This document shows, one piece after another, positions 16,654 to 25,585 of a DNA stretch of 60,072 nt. The position numbers and the translations under genes are program-made. The stretch comes from Clostridium sp. MSJ-8 (GTDB lineage: Bacteria; Bacillota; Clostridia; Clostridiales; Clostridiaceae), in the NCBI RefSeq assembly GCF_018918325.1, contig NZ_JAHLQH010000006.1:1-60072 (forward strand), written 5' to 3'. Position 1 is the stretch's first letter. Each line of letters opens with the position of its first letter. Below the pieces are notes generated by a model. That model saw only the letters and a list, made by a program, of their open reading frames with translations, was not told the DNA's origin and did no database searches.

Positions 16654-17454
16654 ATGGAAGCTATTAGAGTTGAGAATCTAACAGTAGCATATGATAAAAA
16701 TATAATAATAGAAGAAATGAACTTATCTATACCTAAAGGTAAGATAAGTATAATAATAGGAGCAAATGGTTGTGGTAAATCTACTCTTCTCAAGACTATT
16801 GCTAGAATAAATAAACCAAAGTTTGGAGACATATTTATTAATGGAAATAATACTAAAAAAGTAAGAGAAAAAAACATAGCAAAGGAAGTTGCTTTTTTAC
16901 CTCAAGGGCCGACTTGCCCCAATGGATTAACAGTTAGAGAGTTAGTAGCTTTTGGGAGATTTCCACATCAGAAGATGATAGGAGGCCTTAATGAAAAAGA
17001 TAAAAATATAATAGATTGGGCTATAGAAGAAACTGGGCTTAAAGAATTTGCAGATAAGGAAGTAGAAAATCTATCAGGAGGGCAGAGACAGAGAGCATGG
17101 ATAGCACTTGTATTAGCCCAAGAAACAGAAATAATAATGTTAGACGAACCAACTACATATTTAGATATGTCTTATCAATTAGAGGTATTAGAAGTCCTTC
17201 AGAAACTTAATAGAGAGAGGAACATAACTGTAGTTATAGTATTACATGAATTAAATAATGCATGTAGATTTGCAGATAATATTATAGGATTGAAGAGTGG
17301 TAGGATTATATGTGAAGGTAAACCATCAGAAGTTATTAATAAGGAAACTTTAAAGAAGATATATGGGATAGATGCAAGCCTTAGCCTAAGTGAAGATGGA
17401 GCATATCCAATATGTACAGAATACCAGTTATTAAGAGGTGACAATGCGAAATAG
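16654..17454 (+). CDS. Siderophore ABC transporter ATPase
   Basis: A 266-residue FepC/FhuC-type ATPase. Walker A is GANGCGKST (residues 36-44), the ABC signature LSGGQRQRAW (140-149), Walker B IIMLDEPTTYLD (160-171) and the switch histidine VIVLHELNNA. It powers the FecCD channel at the inner face of the membrane. GGGAGGAG precedes the ATG. The last 11 bases overlap the start of the MFS gene, which ties that exporter to the same transcript. Confidence 0.96.
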   Translation: MEAIRVENLTVAYDKNIIIEEMNLSIPKGKISIIIGANGCGKSTLLKTIARINKPKFGDIFINGNNTKKVREKNIAKEVAFLPQGPTCPNGLTVRELVAFGRFPHQKMIGGLNEKDKNIIDWAIEETGLKEFADKEVENLSGGQRQRAWIALVLAQETEIIMLDEPTTYLDMSYQLEVLEVLQKLNRERNITVVIVLHELNNACRFADNIIGLKSGRIICEGKPSEVINKETLKKIYGIDASLSLSEDGAYPICTEYQLLRGDNAK

Positions 17455-18685
17455 AAACTTTTTAATAATAGTAATTGGACAGATTATATCATTATTTGGA
17501 AATGCTATTCAAAGATTTAGTATGTCTCTATATTTACTTGAATTTACAGGAAGTACAGCTGCATTTGCGAAGATATTAGCTATATCCACTATTCCCTATG
17601 TTATATTTGCTCCAATATCAGGCAAAATTGCAGATAGTGTTAATAGAAAACATATAATGATATATCTTGATTTATTTGCTTCAATGGTTGTAGGAATGTA
17701 TGCAATTACATTGTTTAATAATAAAGATAGTGAATTTATAGTAGGAGTAGTTATGTTCTTGTTATCAATATGTTATACATTATATTCACCAGCAGTAACA
17801 TCAGCTATTCCTCAAGTAGTATCAGAGGATAAACTTACATCTGCAAATGGAATAATCAATCAAGTTGGATCAATAGTTAATTTTACAGGGCCTATTATAG
17901 CTGGTCTTCTATATGGATTAATAGGTATAAGATTTGTTGTTGTTTTAAATGCAATTAGCTTTTTTGTGTCAGCAGTTATGGAATTATTTTTGGACATTCC
18001 GAACATTAACAGAGGAGATAATGAAAAGATAATATCGTTATCATTTATTAAGAAATCATTTATAGATATGAAAAAGAGCTATATATATTTAAAGACAGAA
18101 AAGAAAACTATAATGTATATAATAATATCCTATGCATGTTGTAATATATTTTTAGTTCCTATATTGTCTGTTGTGGCACCATATTTTATAAATGTATTAT
18201 TAAATCTTCCATCACAAGTATATGGAATAGTAGAAGGAATATCTGTATTAGGTATGATATTAGGAGGATTATGGATAAGTCTTAAGCCTAATAAGTTTTT
18301 TATACAAAGGGTACATAAAACTTATTATCCTATGATCATAGGAAGCACTATTATAGCAATTTTAGGTGTGATAGATATAAATAAATATGGTAGTGCACTG
18401 ATATTTGCAATAGGCAGTATGTTTATAATGTTTTCTTTAGCATTGTCTAATGTGCTTACACTAACATTTATACAGAAAGAAGTTGATTATAATATATTAG
18501 GGAGGACAATGGCTTTTTCTAATGCAGTAGCAACTATAAGTGTTGCACCTGGTCAATTGTTATTTGGACAAGTTATAGAAATAGGAATTCCATTAGAAGG
18601 TATATTTACAGTATCATTATTAATGAATATTATGCTTGTACTATTTATAAAGATAAATATAAGCAATAGAATTATAAAAGAATGA
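17444..18685 (+). CDS. MFS transporter, siderophore-locus type
   Basis: About 413 residues with 12 membrane helices, related to the EntS/DHA3-like (MFS_3) branch: GNAIQRFSMSLYLLEFTGS, PISGKIADSVNRKHIM (the A-loop motif) and SANGIINQVGSIVNFTGP. Its place as the last gene of a siderophore uptake operon suggests export of siderophore or of the iron-free ligand after use. No siderophore biosynthesis genes are in the window. I start at ATG 17444 behind AAGAGGTG. GTG 17438 is an alternative but lies within that ribosome site. Confidence 0.88.
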   Translation: MRNRNFLIIVIGQIISLFGNAIQRFSMSLYLLEFTGSTAAFAKILAISTIPYVIFAPISGKIADSVNRKHIMIYLDLFASMVVGMYAITLFNNKDSEFIVGVVMFLLSICYTLYSPAVTSAIPQVVSEDKLTSANGIINQVGSIVNFTGPIIAGLLYGLIGIRFVVVLNAISFFVSAVMELFLDIPNINRGDNEKIISLSFIKKSFIDMKKSYIYLKTEKKTIMYIIISYACCNIFLVPILSVVAPYFINVLLNLPSQVYGIVEGISVLGMILGGLWISLKPNKFFIQRVHKTYYPMIIGSTIIAILGVIDINKYGSALIFAIGSMFIMFSLALSNVLTLTFIQKEVDYNILGRTMAFSNAVATISVAPGQLLFGQVIEIGIPLEGIFTVSLLMNIMLVLFIKINISNRIIKE

Positions 18686-18748
18686 GAGATATTTATTTAA
18701 ATTTGAATATTTGATATTATTATAGAGTGTAAAAAAAGAAAAAATAGT

Positions 18749-18842
18749 GCCATAACAGAACCAAAAAAACAAGTTTTGGAACCTGTCATAATGGCTAAAA
18801 AAATCGACGGCTCTATAAAGTCGCCTTGACGATTTTTTTATA
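18749..18842 (+). terminator. Two-hairpin terminator or attenuator
   Basis: A long imperfect hairpin (18749-18795, built on GCCATAACAG and CCAAAA against TTTTGG, CCTGT and AATGGC) is followed by a GC-richer hairpin (about 18799-18840). The second hairpin has an AAAAAATCG arm against CGATTTTTTT, ending in T7. It ends the siderophore operon or attenuates the methyltransferase gene whose ATG lies 26 bases downstream. Confidence 0.7.
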
Positions 18843-18867
18843 GTTAAGGAAAGGAAAATAACTAATT

Positions 18868-19644
18868 ATGTCAGATGAATTAGAGAAACATTATAATAAA
18901 TTTTGTGAAGATAAGAGATTAACTAGAAGGCATGGTCAAGTTGAATATATAACTTCTATGAAATACATACATAAGTACTTAGGGGATAATAAAGATTTTA
19001 AGATATTAGATGTTGGAGCAGGTACTGGACGATATTCAGTTCAACTTGCTAATGAAGGATATGATGTTACAGCTATTGAATTAGTTAAGCATAACTTGGG
19101 TATGTTAAAAGCTAAGGGAAGTTCAGTAAAAGCATATCAAGGAAATGCCTTAGATTTATCTAGATTTAAGGATAATACATTTGATATGACTTTAGTATTT
19201 GGTCCTATGTATCACTTGTATGAGTTTAAGGATAAAGTAAGGGCATTAGAAGAATCTAAGAGAGTTACAAAGTCAGGTGGGGTAATACTAGTAGCTTATT
19301 GTATGAATGATTATAGCATATTAACTTATGGATTTAAGAAAAACAACATAAAGAGATGCATTGAGGAAGGGAAAATAACAGAAGACTTTCGTTGTGTATC
19401 ATCACCTGAAGACTTGTATGATTATGTAAGATTAGATGATATTAATAAATTTAATGAAGCAGCTAATCTTAAGAGAATACAGATAATATCAGCAGATGGA
19501 GCAGCAGACTTTATGAGACCTACATTAAAGGCTATGGATGAAGAAACATTTGAATTATTTATAAAATATCATTTATCTACTTGCGAAAGACCTGAATTAT
19601 TAGGAGCTGCAGCCCATACCCTAGATATTTTGAGAAAGGAATAA
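18868..19644 (+). CDS. Class I SAM-dependent methyltransferase
   Basis: A 258-residue Rossmann-fold methyltransferase. Motif I is ILDVGAGTGRYSVQLA, with the acidic residue of motif II in VTAIELV. The motif IV region is FDMTLVFGPMYHLYE, and ESKRVTKSGGVILVAY is motif VI. The substrate cannot be told; relatives are usually annotated only generically. The gene follows a two-hairpin element and is spaced closely to a response regulator gene, so it may belong to the same stress or antibiotic-response operon. The ribosome site (AAGGAAAGG) is about 15 bases from the ATG, a little far. Confidence 0.85.
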   Translation: MSDELEKHYNKFCEDKRLTRRHGQVEYITSMKYIHKYLGDNKDFKILDVGAGTGRYSVQLANEGYDVTAIELVKHNLGMLKAKGSSVKAYQGNALDLSRFKDNTFDMTLVFGPMYHLYEFKDKVRALEESKRVTKSGGVILVAYCMNDYSILTYGFKKNNIKRCIEEGKITEDFRCVSSPEDLYDYVRLDDINKFNEAANLKRIQIISADGAADFMRPTLKAMDEETFELFIKYHLSTCERPELLGAAAHTLDILRKE

Positions 19645-19662
19645 TTAAGGGAAATGGGGAAA

Positions 19663-20355
19663 ATGAATATGAAGGTATTGATAGTTGAAGATGATTCAGA
19701 TATAAATGAATTATTATGCAGTATTTTAATTAAAAGAGGCTATTTTACAAGAAGTGCATTTTCTGGTACAGAAGCATTAATGTGTGTAGAGCAAGAAGAA
19801 TATGATATTGTTCTGTTAGATATGATGTTACCTGGAGCATCGGGAGAGGATGTTATAAGTAACATAAGAGAGAAAAAAATGATGCCCATAATAGTTATAT
19901 CAGCGAAGGCAGCACAAGAAGATAAGATAAATGCCCTTAAGCTTGGAGCAGATGACTATATATGTAAGCCCTTTGATATAAATGAAGTTATTGCAAGAAT
20001 TGAAGCTCAATTAAGACGTTATAAAACATTTAGTAGAATTGAAGATAGTACATCTACTAAATTAATATGCAAAGATTTAGTACTAGATACAGAAAGTAAA
20101 CAAGTTTTCTTAAAGGAACGAGAAGTAATATTAACTCTGAGAGAATTTTCAATATTGGAATTGCTAATGAATAGTCCTAATAAAGTTTTTACTAGAGAAA
20201 ATATATTTGAATCAGTATGGAATAATGAATTTCTTGGAGATGATAACACAGTTAATGTTCATATAAGTAACTTGAGAGCAAAGTTAAATAAGATAGATAG
20301 AGATACTGAATATATTAAGACTGTATGGGGAATTGGTTTTAAGTTAAATCAATAA
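19663..20355 (+). CDS. OmpR-type response regulator
   Basis: About 230 residues. The receiver domain has the acidic pocket VEDD, the phosphoacceptor Asp in LLDMMLPG (about residue 53) and Lys in YICKPFD. A winged-helix DNA-binding domain follows (FSILELLMNSPNKVFTRENIFESVW and VNVHISNLRAKL). Starts at 19654, 19663 and 19669 are all in frame; 19663 has the most plausible spacing to AAGGG. The ABC transporter and histidine kinase genes that follow make this the regulator of a peptide-antibiotic-type sensing and immunity module. Confidence 0.93.
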   Translation: MNMKVLIVEDDSDINELLCSILIKRGYFTRSAFSGTEALMCVEQEEYDIVLLDMMLPGASGEDVISNIREKKMMPIIVISAKAAQEDKINALKLGADDYICKPFDINEVIARIEAQLRRYKTFSRIEDSTSTKLICKDLVLDTESKQVFLKEREVILTLREFSILELLMNSPNKVFTRENIFESVWNNEFLGDDNTVNVHISNLRAKLNKIDRDTEYIKTVWGIGFKLNQ

Positions 20356-20384
20356 CCTACTCAATATTACTATAAACTTTAGAC

Positions 20385-20419
20385 TTTCTTAATATTTGCT
20401 TTAAGGTATTTTATACAAT
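20385..20419 (+). promoter_or_regulatory. Probable response-regulator-controlled promoter
   Basis: TTTCTTAA (20385-20392) and TGCTTTAA (20397-20404) form a degenerate direct repeat about one helical turn apart, immediately upstream of a -10-like TATACAAT. This is the usual layout of OmpR-family activation sites, before the ABC transporter genes. Inference from position and spacing. Confidence 0.4.
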
Positions 20420-20461
20420 TATGAATAAAATAAACGTATAAAGTTAAATGGAGGGAGAGTT

Positions 20462-21385
20462 ATGGATAATATAGTTTTAAAAACCCATAATCTTACTAAG
20501 ATATATGGGAAACAAGCATCTAATAATAATATAAATATTACTGTAAAAAAAGGTGATATATATGGACTTATCGGCCGTAATGGAGCAGGCAAAAGTACAT
20601 TTATGCGAATGATAACTGGACTTAGTAATAAGACAAGTGGAGATATAGAACTGTTTGGTAAGTCTTCTCAGAAGGAATTAGATGAAGCAAGAGGATTTAT
20701 AGGAAGCTTAATAGAAACCCCTGCTTTTTATTCAGGGATGACTGCAAGAGAGAATCTTGAGGTATCTAGATTAGTTAGAGATATAGCAGGTAGAGATTGT
20801 ATAGAAGAGGTTCTATCATTAGTTGGGTTACAGGATACAGGAAAGAAGAAGTTTAAGAATTTTTCATTAGGAATGAAGCAGAGATTAGGAATAGCAAATG
20901 CACTTTTAGGCAATCCTAAATTACTTATTTTAGATGAACCTATTAATGGATTAGATCCAATGGGAATAATAGAGATTAGGGAATTACTTAAGAAAATAAA
21001 CAAAGAAAAAGGTGTTACCATAATAATATCTAGTCATATATTAGGCGAATTATCAGAACTAGCAACATGTTATGGAATAATAAATAATGGTAAATTAGTT
21101 GAAGAAATAACTGAAAAAGAATTAATGGATAGATGTAGGCAATATATAGATTTAAGTGTTGATGATGCATCTACAACCGCTGCCATACTAGAACAAGAAT
21201 TAAATATTACTGACTATGAGGTTCTAGAAGGTAATAAAATAAAGATATTTAGTAACTTAGATTCTATAGGAATTATAAATTCAACTTTATCTAAAAAAGG
21301 GATAATAGTTGATAGTATAGGCCTAAAGGGTGAGAATCTAGAAGAATATTTTATGAGCAAGGTTGGAGGTGAAGATAATGCTTAG
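20462..21385 (+). CDS. ABC exporter ATPase, BcrA/LanF-like
   Basis: A 307-residue ATPase: Walker A GRNGAGKST (about residues 38-46), signature FSLGMKQRLGIA, Walker B LLILDEPINGLDP and a switch His in SSHILGE. The C-terminal ~90-residue extension and overall length match ATPases of bacitracin/lantibiotic self-protection and related ABC-2 exporters. It pairs with the permease gene that overlaps its end by eight bases. GGAGGGAGAG precedes the ATG. It likely removes or shields against a membrane-active peptide or cell-wall antibiotic. Confidence 0.92.
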   Translation: MDNIVLKTHNLTKIYGKQASNNNINITVKKGDIYGLIGRNGAGKSTFMRMITGLSNKTSGDIELFGKSSQKELDEARGFIGSLIETPAFYSGMTARENLEVSRLVRDIAGRDCIEEVLSLVGLQDTGKKKFKNFSLGMKQRLGIANALLGNPKLLILDEPINGLDPMGIIEIRELLKKINKEKGVTIIISSHILGELSELATCYGIINNGKLVEEITEKELMDRCRQYIDLSVDDASTTAAILEQELNITDYEVLEGNKIKIFSNLDSIGIINSTLSKKGIIVDSIGLKGENLEEYFMSKVGGEDNA

Positions 21386-22256
21386 ATTATTAACAGCTGA
21401 ATTATTTAAACTATATAAAAATAAAACATTTAAAGTTTTATTCATAGTATCTATATTCTTAGGTATATTTACAATGATAATGACATCATCAGTAATGGAG
21501 AAAATATTAGAATCATCCATGCAAGGAATGTCACAAGAAGAAACATCTCAAATTATGGAACAATTATCTTCATCAAATGAAGGACAGATTATAACTCCTG
21601 GTAGTATGGGAATGCAGATAGTAGCCAAGGACCCACTTAATCCAACAACTAGGGAGGTATTCCATTCAGCCTTTGGATCTGGATTAATTGAAGTGTTATT
21701 AGGTATATTTATAGCTGCATTTATGGCAAAGGAATATAGTGATAAAACTATTAAGAATGCATTATCTTATGGTAAGAAGAGGTATGAATTCTATATATCA
21801 AAATTTATAATCATGATTATAGGTATAGCTATTATATTGCTTGCACTAACAGTTATACCTACAGTAGGTAATGCAATAACTAATGGATGGGGAGAAACTT
21901 TTAAGGTTAGTCAGATAGGAGACATTTTAAGAACTTATGGAGCAACGTTGATAACAAGTGCTTCTATAGCTTCTATAATGATGATTATTGCTATTTTGGT
22001 AAAAAGTAATGGTGGAACAATTGGGATAACTATAGGGATATTTACTTTATTTCCTATGCTAATATCATTTTTATATGGTAAGAACAAGGTGTTTGACAAC
22101 GTATATGAGATGACTCCTTTTTATACAAATAGAGTAAGCATGTCTATATATGCTACTGGAGAAGATATAGGTAAAGCTGTTATAATAGCACTAATTACAA
22201 TTATAATATTCTTGTGTATAGGAGTTAAGATATTTAAGAAACAAGATATCAATTAA
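21378..22256 (+). CDS. ABC-2 type exporter permease
   Basis: About 292 residues with six membrane helices. The first helix (LFIVSIFLGIFTMIMT) is followed by a large extracellular Ser/Gln/Met-rich loop (about residues 45-90), then FIAAFMAKEYSDKTIKNALSYGKKRYEFYISK, the ABC-2 family coupling segment. It forms the membrane part of the exporter with the preceding ATPase. ATG 21378 is preceded by GGAGGTG at ideal spacing. An upstream TTG at 21363 lies before the ribosome site and is unlikely to be used. Confidence 0.88.
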   Translation: MLRLLTAELFKLYKNKTFKVLFIVSIFLGIFTMIMTSSVMEKILESSMQGMSQEETSQIMEQLSSSNEGQIITPGSMGMQIVAKDPLNPTTREVFHSAFGSGLIEVLLGIFIAAFMAKEYSDKTIKNALSYGKKRYEFYISKFIIMIIGIAIILLALTVIPTVGNAITNGWGETFKVSQIGDILRTYGATLITSASIASIMMIIAILVKSNGGTIGITIGIFTLFPMLISFLYGKNKVFDNVYEMTPFYTNRVSMSIYATGEDIGKAVIIALITIIIFLCIGVKIFKKQDIN

Positions 22257-22270
22257 GAGAGGTAATTTAT

Positions 22271-23167
22271 ATGATTTTGTATATAATGCTTGTTGGGATA
22301 ATAATAGGATTATTAGTATATATAATAAGAGAAAAAAAAGAAATAAGTAATATATGCAAACAGATTGAAAGCAATAAGGATGAATACAAAAATATTCATA
22401 CCAAGGCACTTAATGATACAGTTGAAAGGCTAGTAACAGCTATAAATACAATATATGATAATGCTCAAGAGGTAAGGGCGCGTAATGAGAGTATAGATGA
22501 AGAGCTTCGTAGAAGTATAGCTAATATTTCTCATGATTTAAGAACTCCTCTTACCTCAATAAGAGGTTATCTTCAGTTTATAGCAGAAGATGATTTGACA
22601 GATGAAGAGAGAAAAAAATATATAAATATAGCACAGAGAAGAGCTGAGAATCTGCAAGATCTTATAAATAGCTTTTATGAATTATCTAGAATTGATAATA
22701 ATGAGTTTAAGTTCAATATGAAGAAGTTGAATCTTAAGGCATTGTTGTGCAATAATATTGCATTGTTTTATAATGACTTTATTAGTGCAAATATAGAGCC
22801 TGAGGTAAAGATAGATGATGATATAGATGATATAATATCAGATGAAAAAGCAGTAAATAGAATATTTTCTAACTTAATAGGAAACATTATAAAGCATAGT
22901 GAGAAGGATGCAAAGATAGAATTGTTTCAAGAGGATTCTTATATCATAACAAGATTTATAAACTATGCGCCGAATTTAACTGAGAGAGATGTTCAGAATG
23001 CATTTGAGAGATTCTATACAGCAGATAGATCTAGAAGTGATAAGAATACTGGTTTGGGCTTAGCTATAACTAAGGAGTTATCAGAGAAACTAGGAAATAT
23101 TATAAGTTGTAAATTAGTTTCTAATAACATGGTTATAGAGATTAAATGGAATAAGAAAATAGGATAA
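22271..23167 (+). CDS. Short sensor histidine kinase
   Basis: A 298-residue kinase with only one N-terminal membrane helix (about residues 2-19) and no extracellular sensor domain. H88 lies in the H-box (NISHDLRTPLTSIRGYL). An N-box-like IFSNLIGNIIKHS, the DRSRSDKNTGLGLAI G-box and an ATPase lid follow. With so little sensor domain it must read its signal within the membrane or through the ABC transporter, as in Bce-type and lantibiotic-immunity systems. It sits 14 bases after the permease gene, completing a regulator-ATPase-permease-kinase operon. Confidence 0.9.
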   Translation: MILYIMLVGIIIGLLVYIIREKKEISNICKQIESNKDEYKNIHTKALNDTVERLVTAINTIYDNAQEVRARNESIDEELRRSIANISHDLRTPLTSIRGYLQFIAEDDLTDEERKKYINIAQRRAENLQDLINSFYELSRIDNNEFKFNMKKLNLKALLCNNIALFYNDFISANIEPEVKIDDDIDDIISDEKAVNRIFSNLIGNIIKHSEKDAKIELFQEDSYIITRFINYAPNLTERDVQNAFERFYTADRSRSDKNTGLGLAITKELSEKLGNIISCKLVSNNMVIEIKWNKKIG

Positions 23168-23170
23168 AAT

Positions 23171-23194
23171 TATTAAATGATTTTAATTTTTTTT
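23171..23194 (+). terminator. Weak terminator after the kinase gene
   Basis: ATTAAA-TGA-TTTTAAT followed by a run of T just after the kinase stop. The stem is short and AT-only. Confidence 0.4.
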
Positions 23195-23221
23195 GAGAAG
23201 TGGTATACTTATATATGTATT

Positions 23222-23230
23222 TGATATAAT
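23222..23230 (+). promoter_or_regulatory. Extended -10 promoter of the candidate ncRNA
   Basis: TGATATAAT is a perfect extended -10 element. It predicts a start near 23237 with no ORF behind it. A second extended -10-like element (TGGTATACT) lies at 23201-23209. Confidence 0.5.
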
Positions 23231-23236
23231 ATATAA

Positions 23237-23483
23237 ATATAAGATAGATTTCAATGAGAGTGAGGGAAGTTTGTGAGTGTCGGTATCAAATAGTTAGTAA
23301 TTTAATATTAGTCATTCTTATAATAATGGGGTATATATACCTTTATTTGTTGTGGAATGAGATAACTATATGATACAAGTCCACGAATTTTTCATTATGA
23401 TATATAGTATAAGGCAGACTAGAATTCTAGTATGTCTTAGTGTGTATGGAATTATAAGCTGTGGAGTATCCACAGCTTTTTTT
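23237..23483 (+). ncRNA. Candidate small RNA, possibly 6S-like
   Basis: A ~245-nt gene-free segment starts at an extended -10 promoter and ends in a strong terminator (AAGCTGTGGA at 23456-23465 with TCCACAGCTT at 23469-23478, then T run). Inside, GTATCAAATAGTTA pairs with TAACTATATGATAC, TCATTC pairs with GAATGA, and GGTATATATACC can cap the structure. The result is one long rod with an interrupted middle. That shape and size resemble 6S RNA, but I cannot confirm the family from sequence alone. No ORF with a ribosome site is present. Confidence 0.5.
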
Positions 23484-23571
23484 GTATATTAAATTATAAA
23501 ATTTTTTAAGAAATCTATCTAGATTTCGTTGACTTGTATATAGATTTTAATACAAGGAAGGAAAATTATAA

Positions 23572-25473
23572 ATGGATAAAATGACTTTAGAGAAGTTAGA
23601 TTATAATAAATTAAAAGAAATAGTAAAAGGATATTGTGTAAGTGGATTAGGTAAGAAACTTATTGATAAGCTTGAACCTAGCAATAATATGAAGGTTGTA
23701 AAAAATAGATTAGAAGAAACATCTGAAGGAAGAAGGTTAATAGAAGCATCTTATCATATACCATTAGATGGAATATTTAATGTTAATCCACTTATAGATA
23801 AGATAGAGAAGGGAGCTTCGCTAGAACCTTCAGATTTAACTATGATGAGTGATTTCTTAAGAGGATGTAGAAGAGTTAAAAGCTTTATAAAGAATAAAGA
23901 AGGGTATGCAAAAATACTATGTAGCTATGGTGAAAATATAGCAGAACTTAGTTATATAGAAGAAGAGATAAATAGATGTATAAAAGGTTCGATTGTTGAT
24001 TCTAATGCTACAAAGGAGTTAAGAAAGATAAGACAGAAGATGGATGAATGCGAGGATAACATCAATCAGAAGTTATCAAAGTTCTTAAAGAATAGTGAAT
24101 ACAAGAAATATATTCAAGAATTTTTTGTAAGCAAAAGAAATGGTAGATTTACTATTCCTATAAAATCAGCATATAAAAACAATGTGCCAGGTGAGATAAT
24201 AGAGACTTCTTCTAAAGGATTAACAGTATTTATGGAACCTAGTGTAGTAAAGAAATATAGCTCAGAATTAGAAGTACTAAAGGTAGAAGAAAAAGTTGAA
24301 GAATATAAGATATTAGGTAATATAACAGAAATGTTAAATGATAGAATAAAGGATATTAAGATTAATATAGAAATAATATCTGAATATGACATGATATATG
24401 CTAAAGCTAAATATAGTAAGGATATATCAGGAATAAATCCTAAGCTTAATAATAGAGGGTATGTGAAAATTATAAACGGTAGATATCCACTTATAGAGAA
24501 AAGTGTTCCATTAAATATTGAGATAGGAAACAATTATAGAAGTCTTATAATAACCGGACCTAATGCAGGAGGAAAAACGGTTGTGTTAAAGACAGTAGGG
24601 TTATTAACTCTAGCAGTGCAGTCGGGATTTCACATAGCAGCTGATGAAGGAACGGAAATGTCTATATTTGACAATGTGTTTGTTGATATAGGGGATAATC
24701 AGAGTGTTGAAAATGCACTTAGTACTTTTTCATCTCATGTAAAGACATTATCAGATATTATTAGAAGATGTAGTAAGTCATCATTATTATTATTTGATGA
24801 GATTGGTAGTGGAACTGAACCTAATGAGGGTGCTGCATTGGCAATAGCAATATTAGAAGAATTGTATTATAAAGGATGCATAACTGTAGCAACTACTCAT
24901 TATGGTGAGATAAAGAATTTCTCTCAGAACCATCCGGACTTTGAAAATGCAGCTATGGAGTTTAAGAAGAATACTTTAGAACCTTTATATAGATTAAGTA
25001 TAGGTAAGTCAGGTGACAGTAATGCATTATATATAGCTAAAAAGATGGGAATACCAGATAGAATAATAGAGAAAAGTAATAGATATATTGAAACTAAGGA
25101 ATATGATTATAAATTGTTGTCTAGTAGTAAAGTAAGAAAAGATTTAATAGAGGAAAAGGAAGAAGATACTTATCAATTTGCTATAGGTGATAAGGTATTA
25201 TGGTTAGACAAGAATAAAAGTGCAGTTGTATATAAAGAAAAAGATAGATTAAATAATGTAATAATTTTTGTCGATAAACAGTTTATAGAAGTAAATAGTA
25301 AGAGACTTAAACTTGAGATAAAGGCAGAAGAGTTATATCCAGATGGATATGACTTAAATCAGATATTTGTTAGTTTTAAAGATAGAAAATTAGAGAAGGA
25401 TATAGAGAGAGGTTCTAAAAAAGCTATAAAAAAAATAATAAAAAAGAATAAAGCTATGAAGATAGAAGAATAG
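23572..25473 (+). CDS. MutS2-like ATPase lacking Smr domain
   Basis: A 633-residue MutS-family protein: helical lever/clamp region (residues ~1-320), then Walker A GPNAGGKT (about 326-333), Walker B LLFDEIGSGTEPNEGAALA (about 405) and ATTHYGE (about 441), followed by a basic tail (AIKKIIKKNKAMKIEE). Authentic MutS2 is about 780 residues, with a C-terminal Smr nuclease/DNA-binding domain that is absent here. The protein therefore keeps ATP-driven DNA or ribosome clamping but not the nuclease. It may be a paralogue specialised for another task. AAGGAAGG precedes the ATG, and the gene ends at its own terminator. Confidence 0.88.
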   Translation: MDKMTLEKLDYNKLKEIVKGYCVSGLGKKLIDKLEPSNNMKVVKNRLEETSEGRRLIEASYHIPLDGIFNVNPLIDKIEKGASLEPSDLTMMSDFLRGCRRVKSFIKNKEGYAKILCSYGENIAELSYIEEEINRCIKGSIVDSNATKELRKIRQKMDECEDNINQKLSKFLKNSEYKKYIQEFFVSKRNGRFTIPIKSAYKNNVPGEIIETSSKGLTVFMEPSVVKKYSSELEVLKVEEKVEEYKILGNITEMLNDRIKDIKINIEIISEYDMIYAKAKYSKDISGINPKLNNRGYVKIINGRYPLIEKSVPLNIEIGNNYRSLIITGPNAGGKTVVLKTVGLLTLAVQSGFHIAADEGTEMSIFDNVFVDIGDNQSVENALSTFSSHVKTLSDIIRRCSKSSLLLFDEIGSGTEPNEGAALAIAILEELYYKGCITVATTHYGEIKNFSQNHPDFENAAMEFKKNTLEPLYRLSIGKSGDSNALYIAKKMGIPDRIIEKSNRYIETKEYDYKLLSSSKVRKDLIEEKEEDTYQFAIGDKVLWLDKNKSAVVYKEKDRLNNVIIFVDKQFIEVNSKRLKLEIKAEELYPDGYDLNQIFVSFKDRKLEKDIERGSKKAIKKIIKKNKAMKIEE

Positions 25474-25484
25474 TAATGTTTCAA

Positions 25485-25535
25485 AAAAGCATAGGTTGTG
25501 TGAATTAAAATTGTCACATAATTTATGCTTTTCTA
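25485..25535 (+). terminator. Terminator after MutS2-like gene
   Basis: AAAAGCATA (25485-25493) pairs with TATGCTTTT (25524-25532), with an inner TGTGA/TCACA pair. A T-containing tail follows and overlaps the start of the polC promoter. Confidence 0.7.
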
Positions 25536-25544
25536 TGGTATAAT
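25536..25544 (+). promoter_or_regulatory. Extended -10 promoter of polC
   Basis: TGGTATAAT lies 41 bp before the polC start, directly after the preceding terminator. Confidence 0.6.
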
Positions 25545-25585
25545 TCTTCTTAATGAATATTTTTAAGAAAGGATATGCATACTGA

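Noticed and set aside
18721..18867. T-box riboswitch before the methyltransferase.
   Set aside because: The conserved T-box antiterminator bulge (TGGNACCGCG type) and specifier features are absent.
24114..24533. 139-codon antisense frame within the MutS2-like gene, with similar frames under polC, the NSS genes and adh.
   Set aside because: These are shadows on the opposite strand of well-supported genes, with no ribosome sites and no family features.
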